The position numbers and the translations under genes were made by a program. A DNA stretch of 64,000 nucleotides from Cyathus striatus. Its lineage: Eukaryota > Basidiomycota > Agaricomycetes > Agaricales > Nidulariaceae. Shown here in pieces: positions 1 to 12,033 of the stretch (position 1 is its first letter; each line of letters starts with the position of its first letter). The notes under the pieces are model-generated. The model worked only from the letters and a program-made list of their open reading frames with translations. It had not been told where the DNA came from and made no database searches. Location of the stretch: positions 1,116,001 to 1,180,000 of the forward strand of contig JAOVFP010000007.1 of NCBI GenBank assembly GCA_025738555.1, in the 5' to 3' direction.

Positions 1-1887
1 AATTAGTCCACTGTATATTAGTTTTAGATATGTTGAGATAATGTGAAAAAAATGTTGCAGCAAACAGCAACTCGATATCAGAGCATAAAAGTTTGAATAT
101 ACAGTAAATTTGTAAACATTAGAGTTGCTTTAGAGCATATCGAACTTAGAACATTGTTCATGTCGAGTTCATGCATACATGTAGACAATGACTAAGAATC
201 AGTCACCTTGCACCTCAAGCCAATCAGTATAAACATTCAGATATGCATAACTTGTATGACTTGTAATAGTACTAGTAAATAGCTTAAATACTGCCATTAT
301 ATCTTCAATAAATTCAGATCACCGCGCACACCATAAGAATATTACTTAGAAAAAGCCTTTAAGACTTGGCATTCCACTTTGTTTCACTTGTAAGTGTAAG
401 TAAGTTAATCGTCTATGAAGCACCTGAAAGAGATGCATAAATGGCCCTCTACAGATAGCAGCCCGTTTAAATACCTCGCAGTCTGTCTCTGTGTGTCTCG
501 TAAAAGGAAATACATGCATTGAACTGTTGGACAGAAGTGTCCAGTCTTGTAACCTAAGTGCATACATAGTTGCTATTGCACTTCTGAAAAACCAACTTTA
601 TTTGTGTGGTACATTCTCACTTTACTAAGATCATTCAAGTTGATTTAAAGACTTTCAACTCCCAACTCATTGACCAAGTAATTGAAAAGTGCCCTTGTCA
701 AGTATATACTAACTATGTAATGAAGATAATATGTGCGAAATGTGGTTGCAGGGTAGCGTGAACACAAGGCTGAAGGGCTGAAAGACTGAAAGTCAATCGA
801 ACACTGCCCTTACCATCAGTGCGCTTATTTCCGATAATAAGCGCGTGGTGAAATAAGAAGCGCCGGTCCCTTGGTGTAAACTAGGCAAGAGTGACAGTGT
901 TTTGAGTAACTTGGCGTTTGATTTGGCTCAGTTTCAGGGTAGAAGTTTATAGACAGATGGATCTGTCATTGGCTTTGAATTGGGGTGGGGGGTGCGGGTG
1001 CGGGGTCCTGGCTGATACTCCTCGGCAACCGTAGTCATCCATTAAGTTTTACACTATGTGTGCCATCCTCAGTTGATCTGCAGGGTTTCAATCAGTACAC
1101 GAGACATCATGCAAAGATAAACTATATTGTGAGTCATTTCACCACATTCACCGCGTAGTGGAACTTAGGTCCCATACGAATTTTATACAAATGATTCGAT
1201 TCAGAGAGAGCGTCAATCGAAGCATCATAAACGCTCATAAAGAAGCGCAATGTAGATATTTATCTAATGTGCTTGCATTATGGCGTTAAATGAGACGTGT
1301 AAGGAGGTGCTGTAATAGACTCGGACCGGATCACTTTTGTCTCACTGCTCGTTCAAGTAGTTTGTGGTCGCTACATGCATACTTATTGCATAAGCGCCCT
1401 AGTTCAGTAACAGCCTGACGGATGATCCTCATTCTTCTTGCGTGTATTATCCAATCAGCTGAACTGAACATTTAAATGTATTGATTTTTAAATCTGCTTG
1501 TCGCAATAAAAGTTACCTAGTTAACCTCTCAGTAAGGAAGCCACCACAACGCAGCATTTGTTCGAGCGCTTTCGCTAAGTAGTACTTTGTTCTGAGACAT
1601 TCTGTAGATAGTGCGGCGCGTAAACAATTTCAACATCTTGGCACATAATATAGTATTCTCTTAATTTCTTAAGAGGCAACGTGTAGCATTGTAAAGGCTG
1701 CTATGAGCTCTACCGAAATAGTTCGTATGACCTGGATTCAATGGCACTCGGTCCGTAAGTGCCTCCTAACATGACGGAAGCGAGTAAATTAGGTTTATTC
1801 TTCTCAAATAATAAATCGATATAATACTTTAACACCGAATTAGCACCAATTAACATGCCGTAATAGTTTCTATCTATAGAAAAGTTG
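1..1887. other. No recognisable gene
   Basis: AT-leaning sequence in which I find no ORF with recognisable similarity and no convincing intron-exon chain. The only local structure noted is a short hairpin at 821-844. Confidence 0.6.
821..844. repeat. Short perfect hairpin
   Basis: GCGCTTATT and its exact reverse complement AATAAGCGC are separated by six bases. This is a 9-bp stem of unknown role. No coding feature is adjacent, so it is recorded only as structure. Confidence 0.5.
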
Positions 1888-2252
1888 GTGCTGCCGCCAC
1901 AGTGCAGTGACTGTGCAGGCACTGTGACTGCACTGCAAGATTTCAAACTCAGTCACACTACACAGTGTGTCACAGTCCTTGTGATGTACTGTGAATTGAC
2001 TGTGAAACGCTGTTGCGTTTCAAAGCACTTGTTCGTTTCCGCTCGCCGGCGCTTCAGAGCGCTTATTCTGTCCCTTGATAATTAGATAAGTAACAGGACC
2101 CTACTATTTCCTAAAGCAGTAGTTCAGAGAGAGCGCCTTCTGAGCGCTGTCACTTCACAGTGGCTTCACAGCACACTGTGCCAACTGTGAAGCATGTCAC
2201 AGTGACATAAAATTTCGCTTCACTGTCACTTTACTACACTCTGCGGCAGCAC
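1888..2252. mobile_element. Small inverted-repeat element rich in CACTGTG/CACAGTG
   Basis: The segment starts with GTGCTGCCGC and ends with the exact reverse complement GCGGCAGCAC. It is packed with variants of CACAGTG and CACTGTG on both strands, especially near the two ends, a pattern seen in subterminal transposase-binding arrays of non-autonomous DNA transposons. It has no ORF of note. I could not find a clear target-site duplication, so the superfamily and exact ends are uncertain. Confidence 0.55.
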
Positions 2253-2510
2253 TAGATATCAATATATCAAGATCAGCACTTCGCGATACGTGATATCACA
2301 AAGTGACGTACACTGCCTGCGTTTTATTTTGATGATAAAATTGGCGCATATCACAAGATAGCGCTACAACAGCGTTCTTGGGATGAAGGCGCCAGGATTT
2401 GTGTATTTAATCCGTATGAATGTACGAATTCAGAGCATCCCTCATCCTCCTCTTTTCCCGTTTCAAGAACCCCATCCTCCTCTCAGCATCCTCACTCTCC
2501 ATTGCTAATC

Positions 2511-2927
2511 ATGTTGTCTGAAATGCTCACGTTTACAATAAAGCGTAACACCAGGCGTTACGAACCTATCGTAAACGTTAACAGCATTCTCAATCAAATC
2601 TACGAGCTCACTCCAACGCTGGAGAAGGTTCTACAGCTTTACAGGCCGCAATATCTGCCTGAGGATTACGACGCATTTCTGGAAGAACGAAACGAGTGAG
2701 TAAAAGCACAGAACAGTGAATAACACCATTCTTAACGGATCATATACAGGATTTCCCGAAAGATTCAATTCGAGTTGCCATGCCTCGAAGGGGATCCAGC
2801 CAGGTTTAGAGAATTGGCTATGGAAATTTCAGATCAACTGCATCTATTAATAACGAGGATAGAAAGAAATGTATGTACCGCTGACCCACATCAATTTTTG
2901 AACAAATACTCATATGATCATAAGTAA
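2511..2927 (+). CDS. Small two-exon gene of unknown function
   Basis: ATG at 2511. Exon 1 (2511-2695) joins exon 2 (2750-2927) across a 54-nt intron with donor GTGAGT and acceptor TACAG. The join keeps frame exactly and gives about 120 residues, ending at a TAA at 2925-2927. The protein is charged and probably helical: a middle section with ELTPTLEKVLQLYRPQYLP, then EERNEISRKIQFELP, then EISDQLHLLITRIERN. No signal peptide, membrane segment or known domain is evident. A CCTCCTC-rich pyrimidine tract lies just upstream of the start, as in many fungal promoters. The clean splice is the main evidence that the gene is real. Confidence 0.5.
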
Positions 2928-3276
2928 CTACCCAAACCATACCAAATTCTAGCGTTTCTATCGCCGGTTTCTAGGGTAAACATATTCCGAGAATAAACGT
3001 CATAAGTGTTCTCACACATCATATCTAGACCTTTAATGTCAATGCAATTTAATGTTAAGTCAAGAAAACTCGGAATGGTGGAAAGGAAAGGCAGCGATAT
3101 CGACGTGTAATACATGTACATTAATTTCGGTAGCAAGCGTGTAACAATTCGATGCATAGTAACGACATATCCTAAGTGAATCGAATGGTAATAGCGTTAC
3201 TGTGAGTTGAATCCAAGGGTGGTCGCGAAATAGAATAATCGACCTGGGGTCGATTTTTTTGAAATCATCAAGCTGA
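2928..3276. other. Spacer, nothing recognised
   Basis: AT-rich spacer between the small gene and the next inverted-repeat element. No gene or repeat is recognised. Confidence 0.5.
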
Positions 3277-4222
3277 GGTACCCTAGGACCCCTGATAATT
3301 CCCCCAAAACTTAGATACGGGTCCCCCTATAAATGGCCAAAATTGTGTGAAAGGTTGGATACACTTTGGCAGGCGTCCCCCTATGAAGGCTGTAAAAATT
3401 CCCACGAGGTTGAGTTTAGCGTCCCCCTACAGGCCGTGGTCTCACGAGTAGGTTAGATACTTGTCCCCCTACTGTGAGCGCTTAGGCATAACCTCACCTG
3501 CCTAATGGGGACACATACTGAGGAAACCGGTCAAAATTCAACAAATTATCAATGATATGACCCTATGCTCTGATTATAAGGAGAGAATATGAGCTACTGC
3601 AACTTGTTGCTTTATGTAGTAAGTAAGATATCTCAAAGTGCAAATAATTACCCTTGATGTGCATAACTACTTAGCTCAAACTTGCCTTGAGATGTGTCTT
3701 TCCACCTACTTTTGATGTTGCCATTGGCTCAGTGCACAGTGTACACCAAGCCTTGACCTCGCCTAACCTTGCTGCTTGTGCACACTTGATTGCAACTTGA
3801 TTCGCGACTTAGTAGGGCGGCCTGCTCAAATGATTAAATCTAGTGCCATAATATATCGTAGATATAGCACATCTGTTGCTGGAAGTAGCATATTCATGAG
3901 TTACGTAAGTACTGAGTACTTTGGTTTTTGAGTCATGACCATTACAAGTTTTGTAATAAGCACTACAATACACTATAAACACTTTTAGAATCACTCTCAA
4001 ACTTTAAGGAAAATTCAGTTTTTTCCTCCAATTTTTAAACAATTTCTCGCATTTTTAAAGGTTAGATACTTTGTCCCCCTATAATACCCAAATTTCGTAG
4101 CTTAGATACGCCATCCCCCTAAAATTTAGGAAAAATTTGGCATTTTTTGTCCCCCTATAACCAGCCAAAAATCGCCATTTTGGTATCTAACCTTTGGAGG
4201 GATTATCAGGGGTCCTGGTACC
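3277..4222. mobile_element. Non-autonomous inverted-repeat element with reiterated GTCCCCCTA
   Basis: The two ends are inverted copies of about 40 bp: GGTACCCTAGGACCCCTG at the left, and on the right the reverse complement of GGTACCAGGACCCCTG, both continuing into TTAGATAC. Seven copies of (G/A)TCCCCCTA lie in the subterminal zones, at about 3321, 3375, 3421 and 3463 on the left and 4073, 4113 and 4149 on the right, several preceded by TTAGATAC. All seven have the same orientation, so the right cluster is not a mirror of the left one. The core is AT-rich with no transposase. No target duplication is obvious. Confidence 0.6.
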
Positions 4223-5028
4223 CTACCTACCTATCGGAGCTGACTAATCCTATCAATTACCAAATGCGGTAGGTACTCTATTTTTAGATGACTCTACCAG
4301 CCGCCAGCGCCAACCGACACCTCCTCTACTTTCATGCTTGCTTACTCCCTCTCAGACTAACTCCCGTATCGGTGACCCAACAAGCATTTCAAATCCAGTT
4401 GCGTGGAAGCGGTCCCTCAGAAATACATTCAAGATGATACTGTTGCATGGACCAGGTGAGCATGATTGGTGTGTATGTAGTAAAGATGTGTTGATAAATA
4501 CGCACCCACTCAGTTTCATATCCTGCTTGATTGCAGTTTACTGTAGTATCAAGTGAGTTGTCAAAAACCTCACCGCATAAACAAACATTCAACTGATACA
4601 CTTTGCGGATTCTTTTTCAGCGACTAGGAGCTTTCTTGATGACGACAACTTCAGTTAACAGTGAAGTAGAAGCATGCTGTGAAGTTGGACATGCGCCATC
4701 TTCGCTAGCGGAAGCTACAGCTGGGGTAGTTCTTACTTCAATGCTTGTTTGTCTTAAATTAGTCAGCCAATGGCAGCAGTGGCCATGTAAGCCATATGAC
4801 CATTCCTTGGAGAATATAGCTGTCTATAGCAGCGAAGTATAACATTATTACGCCCAAGTGTAAAATATTGTAACGACAATGATATTGGAAAGTACGGCTT
4901 CCTGAATCTTAACTACCACAATAGGGCAGTGGGAGTTATCTTAGCTTTATAACGCTATGAAAATTACATCCGTTATACTAACTTCAGTATAGAACGTCAG
5001 TTGAGAAGGTAGAAGATAGCTTTCTTGT
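4223..5028 (+). other. Possible exon remnants, no gene established
   Basis: A pyrimidine-rich tract ending in TTTTTCAG at about 4620 is followed by an open frame to about 4842, and plausible donor sites lie upstream. I could not assemble a start codon and a consistent frame, and the peptides resemble nothing I recognise. Treated as non-coding or relic. Confidence 0.3.
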
Positions 5029-7300
5029 ATCACGTGACTTACCTAACCGCACAGACCACAACCGTCCAAAGCTCCCCAACGACACGAAAACACCTCCACA
5101 TCCATACGCTTCCCCTCTCGAGCATTCCACAAACGACTTTATCCCTTTCCTGGTCTTCGACTCCCTCCCCCCATGTTTACCCACGACCCCCGCAAAAACG
5201 CACTACTCGCTCAAATAATCGACCTTCAAGAGCCCGCGCCCAAGTGCTAGGATCCTCCGCACACTTTAATGTCGCAGGCTGCAGCTCAACCATGTTCGTC
5301 CCTCCCCCCTACTCCCTAAGTGACCGCATCCGTGTAACACTCTCCTTGGCATATTGGTTCTTGGATGTCCTCGTGGGGACATAAGACGAGGTCGAATATG
5401 GTTATGCCTGGGCATTGAACGATGAGGCGCGGATTAGGAAGGACTACGGTATATGGGGTGAGAGGGAGAGAGACTGGAGAGGGAGGTGGCACGAAGGCAA
5501 GTTCGTACAGGGTAAACTTGAAGGGGGTGGGATGGAACGGAGATCGTATACGATGCTGTGGTGGCCTCCCGCGTTCAGAAATGGAGCTATTGGAATTACA
5601 CTTGAGCAGAGCGTGATCGTGTGCGGAGGTGGAAGTGAAAGCGTGAAAGCGGCTACGAGGCCACGAAGGGAGGTAGTAGAGTAACGTGTTCCTCTCTCCA
5701 GTCTTTCTCCGGGCGTATTGCATGGCTGTCAGCCCTTATGTAATGTGAAGCATGTCCCATATCGTTGGACATGTTGACGTATGCAGAGCCGCTGGCCACG
5801 AGTTAGGTAAGTGGTGGGGAGAAGAAGGAACATTGGATGTTGGAGAGGGGGCGTTCTATGGGGGTGTGGGTGGTGGCCAGGAGAGTGTAGAGTGTACGGG
5901 CTTGGTGGTGCGACGTAGCTTCATGCTGAGATGGAGGGACCGAGTGCGGGGTTGGGCAAGCCGAATTGGGGGCACTGTATGCGGGGCTGAACGTGGTCTG
6001 TAGGTGTGAACGTAAGCGTGTGGGAGAGGGAGGGGAGCGAGTGGTAGAAAACGTTGGAGAGGAAAGGAGCGAATATAAGAGGTGTGGGAGAGGGGGGTGA
6101 CGGAGGAAGGAGGACGTACGACGCTTGAGCTTGAAAAGGTGGAGGGACGTAGTGTTTGCTGTGGTGCGCTGGGAAATGCATGGAATAGCATGTGTCCTCT
6201 GTTGTACGATCAGACCAGTGCATGTCCGAGTAGAGTGAGAAGAAAACACGTACTGCTCACTCTTATTCTACTCATCCAATCCAACCATCCCTTCGATAAC
6301 GCGTCAGAGAAGTATCTTCTATCATGGGGTTTGGGGGCCTGTCGATGTGTGGAGTGGGCCACGAGCTAGGATGATAAGACAAGGAGGAAGGAGGCTTGCT
6401 ACGAGGAGTGGGTGCGATCCACAGTGAAGTGGGTTTTTACTAGGGAGAGAGCTGTTGGACGTATGGGCTTGGTGGTATGCATTAGGATGCTGCGCCTGCG
6501 AGAACTGACCATGGTCCGAGAAGTGTGTGAGTGTAACTAGGATCGATGGATGGAAGGAGTGGGGAAAGACCTGGGAAGTGGGGATGGAAGGGGGAGAAGA
6601 GGAGGAAGAGATGTACGAGTTTGAGGCGGAGGTGGGGTGCATTGGTCGTTTTACACTGACGTGCGTGTGCTGTATGATCATATTCACGTCAGTCACAGTG
6701 TACATGCAATTCATGTGCATGAAGTGAGAACTTGAACTGAAGAAAAAACGTACTGCCTACTCTTATATCATCCTACCCAATTTTATCCCGCCCCAGAGAA
6801 GTGTCTTCCGGTAGAGAGCAGTTTCCAATCGCAGTGTTGGAGTGGGAAGCAAGTGAGAAGTCCTGGTCACCCACGAAGTTCAAGCACGATATACAGTGTT
6901 CCCATTGAGACATGTCGAGTAGATTGGAAGTAAGAATTAGAAGTCCATAGTGCGCACTACAGAGCGAGAAATTGACTTGGAGAGGCAGCAGCTCGCGATG
7001 AGGCTCAGAGGGGTAGGTACGAAAACTCGGAGAATGACGCAGATGAACAGACTGCCCGGAAGGCTGAGGCGAGACGGTGAGGACGGGCCTTGCCGGGCGT
7101 GTGATTCCAGGTGATTCCGGCCCTACTGGTGCGAGGCCGCCGGCGCCAACATTGAACATGGTTACACGAGGCTTTGAAGGCGGCTCTCAAACACACTCAC
7201 ACGGCTGCTGTCGCTATCTCTCTAGCACTGTCCTTGTTCTATGGCGGTTTCAAATTATTGCCAATAGTCCTAGGAAAGCTCTTACAACTTGAAAGAGGTA
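5029..7300. repeat. Degenerate dispersed repeat family, copy A
   Basis: Long C-rich/G-rich sequence whose blocks recur at 7620-8330, 11580-12000 and 15170-17450. Shared landmarks include a block near a CACGTGAC start, a GG(C/T)nTA(C/T)TGGTTCTT block followed by a CTAGAGACAT-like string (about 5340-5390 here), and a cassette reading roughly GGCGTTGCCGAGCGTGTGA (about 7085 here, 8235 in copy B, 17285 in copy C). Many ORFs are open on both strands, as expected for CpG-rich low-complexity DNA, but none shows a domain. The family could be an old non-autonomous or non-LTR element; its class is unknown. Confidence 0.5.
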
Positions 7301-7619
7301 CAATGTCGGATTATGGCGCTGAGTTCGGTTTGTTGCTCAGATGAGAAGTGCCGGTACATACGTAGCCTAGTTCATGTTAAATCTGCCTATGATCCTCTCA
7401 ACAACTCTTGGTTATCTTTTGCTGCACAAGGCTGTGTAATGGTATTTTATACGTGAGAGAAACTTTTCTACATATTTCGTGGCCAGTATTAATGAAAACG
7501 GTGATACATGATATGGGACGCCAGTCTCTTGGACGTTTGGTGGGATTGTCTTCATGGTGGAATGACACAGCCCCTTTGAATGAGGGGAAGCCCTCCTCCT
7601 GCTCCTCTCCCTTCAGCTG

Positions 7620-8330
7620 AAACATACTGAACCCAAGTCAACTCCTCCCTCCAACCCCATAACCACTCACCAAACCCCAGTCCAGCACTCGCAGACCTTG
7701 CAAACCTATTCTGCTGCAGAGCCAACTCTGCTCAGTTGCTGAATTTGAATATCATAGCAAGGGAGCAGATACGAGGGGAAGTAGTGTGATATCCATATTG
7801 TGGGACTGGTAAGCAATGTAATGTTGTTGGATTGGAGCTAGATGAGTGGTGGGGTCAAGCACGGGTGAAATGGGGCTCGTCTGGAATAGTGTGGTATGTT
7901 CCATGGTGTGTGAGTGCTTGCCAGGGGGAGTGTAAGTGTATAAACATGGAGGGGGCATTACTTTCTGCAGAGAGACTGAATGTGGGGTTAATCAGGTTGT
8001 TTCCACCTGATTGAGTGACATTGCTTGCAGGGTTGATGCATGTGTGTGTTACTTAGGCTGAGATGAGGCAGAGATATGTTGAATTGGTCAAAGAGGTGGT
8101 AGGGGAGAGGGAGATAGAAGGGGGGAGAAAGAAAGGACTGGCATATGCTGGGGAATGCAGCAAATAGAACCCAGCAGTCAGAGGAAGAAAGTGATTTTGG
8201 AGAAGATCACTGGAGAATGAGGCACAGGCAAGGATGGGCGTTACCAAGCGTGTGACTTTCATCATGATCTGGTGACACTTGCAGCTTATTGCCAACAATG
8301 AGCCTATGCATACAGGTGCTTATGAGTGAC
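7620..8330. repeat. Degenerate dispersed repeat family, copy B
   Basis: Matches 15780-17300 block by block: a CCAGCACnCGCAnACC block, a CTGCAGA block, then AGCGAGGGAGCAGATACGAGGGG-like sequence. Relative to the 15.8-kb copy it has lost many CpG dinucleotides (CG replaced by TG or CA), so it looks like a methylation-decayed copy. Confidence 0.5.
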
Positions 8331-9413
8331 TTACATGTAGAGCTTTTTCAATGTATTTTTGTTGTCTACTTTGGAAAGATGTATGAATTTATTTGCAAGG
8401 CATGGCCATGCATTTAAATAATGGTCATATTTCTGTATTGCTAATGGTGCCTCCAGACAGGTAATGATTCAGCTCATGGCTTGACTCTGCAGGTCATTTT
8501 CATAAGACCAGTAATGTATATTAATTAATCAACAACATTGCTGACCTCATTGGTATCCCCACCCAGATCAGTACTATCTTTATTAGAGGGATTGATCTTT
8601 TCTATAGTGATAACCCTTTCAAAAATCAATGGACCTGCTGTAATCCATTCTCATTTCCCAATGTGCTACAGGATTGGACACAAACTTCAAAGGAGAAACC
8701 ATGATCCTCTTGTCCACCTCCTCCCATTCCTTAATCAACTCTGACACTCCATCATCTTCAAGTATGATCACAATGGATTGTAGCTTTTTAATGTCCCTGA
8801 GTGAGTGCAGGGTGGACAGTAAGCATCTGATGTATTGGCTGACAAGTATCATGAGGTGAGTTAGTGCTGGTACTACCAACTGAAATCTTTCCAGATAATG
8901 GAGACTTTTGACTGATTGTTTGGTCATGGATCATGCAGGGCCTCCAAACAGAACAATTTAGTCCTGCTGTCACACCATGGACAGCTGCAAACAAAGGTTC
9001 TGTGAAACTAAAAGACTGAATTTTTTTTAAATAAAACTTCAATGATTTGTTACAAAATATAAGTGCTCTGTTACATTATGATTGTCTAATTTCCCTTCCA
9101 AATTTACCTTGATTATGGAAATTTTTCATGATCACCATGAGATATGAACAAATTTTACTCCAGTCACACTTAAAACTGGGAAGTGAACAGAACAATGAGT
9201 AAAACTTTCGTGTCATGCTAAAAATCACCAAACAATTAGTCAAAAGTCTCCAGTAATTGTAATCATAGTAAAGCTGACCTCCAAGTGTGAGGTAGCTAAC
9301 TTGTGACAGCCCTAATTTAAATGTGTCAAATGTATCCAGTGTGTGGATATTGGCTATGAGAGAGCAAAGTGGCAACATGGGAATATTTCAAGCAAATGAC
9401 TCACTCATATCTG

Positions 9414-11080
9414 TGGGAGTCACCAACCCCTATACGGTGTTTAGCGTGATGTCACACAGTGTGACCAAAAGTGACGAAAATCTTGACCCAGAATAAAACT
9501 GGTGCAGGGAAGTGAAATTCTGAGTGTCCCTCTTCATTCTTTCTGTGTAATAATAATATTTTATCTATTCTAAGTGTTGAAATATATGTACCATGTTGAA
9601 ATTATAAACATAAATGCTTAAGTACATCTTCCTTTCTTGTCACAACTTTGTCACAGTTGCTGAATTGAAGAATTAAAGAGATACTTTACTATATCTGGTT
9701 AAACTATTTTTATAATCATAAACTGTTGTTCAAATGTAGTATAATAAAGCTTATTTTATGAATTTCTGCTAAGTTATCACTTGGAGGTAGTGTTTAAGTG
9801 GTGTATGTGCAGTATTTCCAAGTGTACTGTGCTAATTTCCCATGCTCTTTGATACAGCGAAATTGCAACTTTAATTGCTTTATGGAAACTTATTATTTTA
9901 ATTAGTGATAGTGATATAAAGTGCTCAGCTACAACATATTAACAACAATATTGAGTCAGAATAATTACTATGAAGAGAATAACTGTCTAATGGTGGTCCA
10001 CAGTGCAACTTGAGTGTATGTTATACTAGTTTCTCACACTATTTAGGAGGGCAAAACTTGTATCTACAGCCACTCATCAGAATTTCACTTTCACAGCTAG
10101 CTTTAATGACAAAAAGTACTCATATTTAGTATTAGAATAGAACTGTTGAGCCTGAAATTTTATTTTTTGACTTTTACCTGGAGATCTTGTGTGTTACCTT
10201 GCATGATTGACTGGTTAAAGAAGGTTTCTTAAAATTCTGGCTCAACAGTTTTGTTCCTTATGTTGAATTATATAACTTTTGTCCTTAAGATTAGTGGATA
10301 AAGTGAAAATCTGAAGACTGGGCACAATATTACTGATTTGATGCATATTTTGGCAGAGGTTGGACTATTATGCAAATTTAAATTTATGTATTAGACTACT
10401 AAAAATATGATTATATCAGATTAAATATACTACTCAATTACATATCATGCAAGTTATTTTAAAGTGATTGAGTATCTGTAGGAAAAGATATTTCATGAGT
10501 CCGTGCAAAATGGGCATGCATCACTGTCACACTGGTGTGACATGTCAAATTAGTGACCCCCACTTGAAACTGCGGCCGTGCAACGGAAACTCAATTTTAC
10601 AACTCGTGTTAGTGACGAAATATGATCAATTCTATTAGGAGAATAAAACTGTTGAGCCCGAATTTTTAATTTGTGATTGTTACCCCAAAATAATGACATA
10701 TGATATACCAGATATCATGGTCAGAGATTATTTTTCAAATTCTGGCTCAACAAAATTGTTATATTACCTTTACTGCATAATATTTGTTATTGAAGAAAGT
10801 CGGAATATTGCAATTCTGAGAGCTGGGGACAGAAATACTGATTTGATGCCTATTTTTGGCAGAGAGATTGCATTAACTCACGATTTTATAATGATATAAC
10901 TAATACACACATATCCATTCAGTAATATTAATGATACTATTCAACTGTATATAATGAAAGTTATTTGAAGGTAATCAGAGGCTTGTACTAAGTTGTAGCT
11001 TAAGATATTCGACTGGGTCAATGAAAAAGGGCATGTGACGGCTGTCACGCTGGTGTGACATACGTGATTGGTGACCCCCA
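9414..11080. mobile_element. Inverted-repeat DNA transposon inserted in the F-box-like pseudogene
   Basis: The ends are TGGGAGTCACCAA and TTGGTGACCCCCA, a near-perfect 13-bp inverted repeat. The flanking host sequence ATATCTG(T) is present on both sides (9407-9414 and 11081-11088) but only once at the homologous position of intact relatives, giving a 7-8-bp target duplication. Copies of GTCACAC/GTGTGACA lie close to both ends. No transposase is encoded. The duplication length would fit a hAT-like family, but this is inference. Confidence 0.8.
10135..11080 (+). repeat. Tandem duplication of the transposon's right portion
   Basis: About 10135-10562 and 10640-11080 are diverged copies of one unit. 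Each starts with CTGTTGAGCC, contains the inverted partner GGCTCAACA about 100 bp later, then an ACTGATTTGATGC block, and ends with GTCAC(A/G)CTGGTGTGACAT followed by GTGACCCCCA. The element therefore carries two right ends, the inner one probably defunct. Confidence 0.65.
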
Positions 11081-11579
11081 ATATCTGTCACAACAAAAAG
11101 GTGTTGAATTCCCATGCAGATAGAAAGTGGAGACATGGTGAGCTCCATCAATACATTGTATGCAAAGAGAATGTTCTTGATGTTTTCTTGAAAGAAGGAT
11201 TTGTGTTTGGAATCAAGAGCTATTTTAAATTTGTCTTCATCAATGTGTCCAGGTCTTGCATTATTACCATAAAACTGAATAGTTCTGTATAAGAGTGGCT
11301 CTATACTTTATTTAATGTTTAGCAGGCTCTCTCATATGACTGGGAATCTACCTTACCACAGTTGCACCTGTTTGGACACTCTAGCTAGGTGTGCATCTGC
11401 TCTATGGAATGGACAAATACAGACCATGTGTTGAAATATTTCATCCTCAATTTCAGGGGGGAAGTAGAATGACATTGCATGGAGCTGAGTGCTGATGTGT
11501 CACATTCTCTTATCTTTTATATGATTAAATCTCACTAATCAGATCCAGGATTCCAGGGGACCCATCACATCATGAGATA

Positions 11580-12000
11580 CCCGCCAGCGTGATCTCGGCT
11601 ACAGACAGTTCAGCTTTCAGTCTACGGCTTCCGGACTAACTACAGCAAAGCCTCCACCCCCATGCCTGTCCAAACACTGGCAATTCCCTCCCATATTGAT
11701 AGCAAAACAACTGCACCGGCCCTTTCTACCTCCCACGTCCCCCACCTACAATCCCACGACCCTGAGCAGTGTCACCCCATCCAAGTATCTATTGATCCTC
11801 CATGCACTTAAGAGTCGCCTCTCGATTAAGTTTCTCCCTTTAAGAGCATCTGTGAACCAACTCCCTTGGCCTACTGGTTCTTTTAGTTCCTCCTAGAGAC
11901 ATACAGAGGGCTGAATGTGTCTGTGCTTCTTATCTAGTTTTGATTCCATGGTGCACTGATTGACCTATACAACCCTAGAGCAGGGTATCGTCTAACACGG
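11580..12000. repeat. Fragment of the dispersed repeat family
   Basis: C-rich block with the shared TACTGGTTCTT and CTCCTAGAGACAT landmarks, followed by a GGTGCACTGATTGACCTATA string that parallels GGTGCACTGATGGAACTATA near 15715. It abuts the 3' end of the intact F-box-like gene. Confidence 0.45.
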
Positions 12001-12033
12001 GAAATGTAGTTGCATAAGACCTGTACTGGTACA

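Larger units (their letters stand above)
8527..11475 (-). pseudogene. F-box-like paralogue, decayed and split by a transposon
   Basis: The two parts (8527-9406 and 11089-11475) align end to end with the intact paralogue at 12034-12978. The 5' part keeps the ATG at 11475 and a recognisable N-terminus (FPPEIEDEIFQH). The 3' part keeps LDTFDTFKLGLSQVSYL and DIKKLQSIVIILEDD, but in different frames with stops. Between the parts sits the 9414-11080 transposon, flanked by a 7-8-bp duplication of this gene's own sequence. Differences from the intact copy are dominated by CG to TG or CA changes. Clearly non-functional. Confidence 0.8.

Noticed and set aside
4338..4842. A multi-exon gene beside the GTCCCCCTA element
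   Set aside because: Candidate splice sites exist, but no start codon, consistent frame or recognisable peptide supports it.
5025..6720. Many overlapping ORFs of 80-150 codons on both strands (also 16.1-17.1 kb)
   Set aside because: They overlap in opposite strands within CpG-rich low-complexity repeats, give Ser/Pro/Arg-rich translations with no domain, and recur with broken frames in the other repeat copies.
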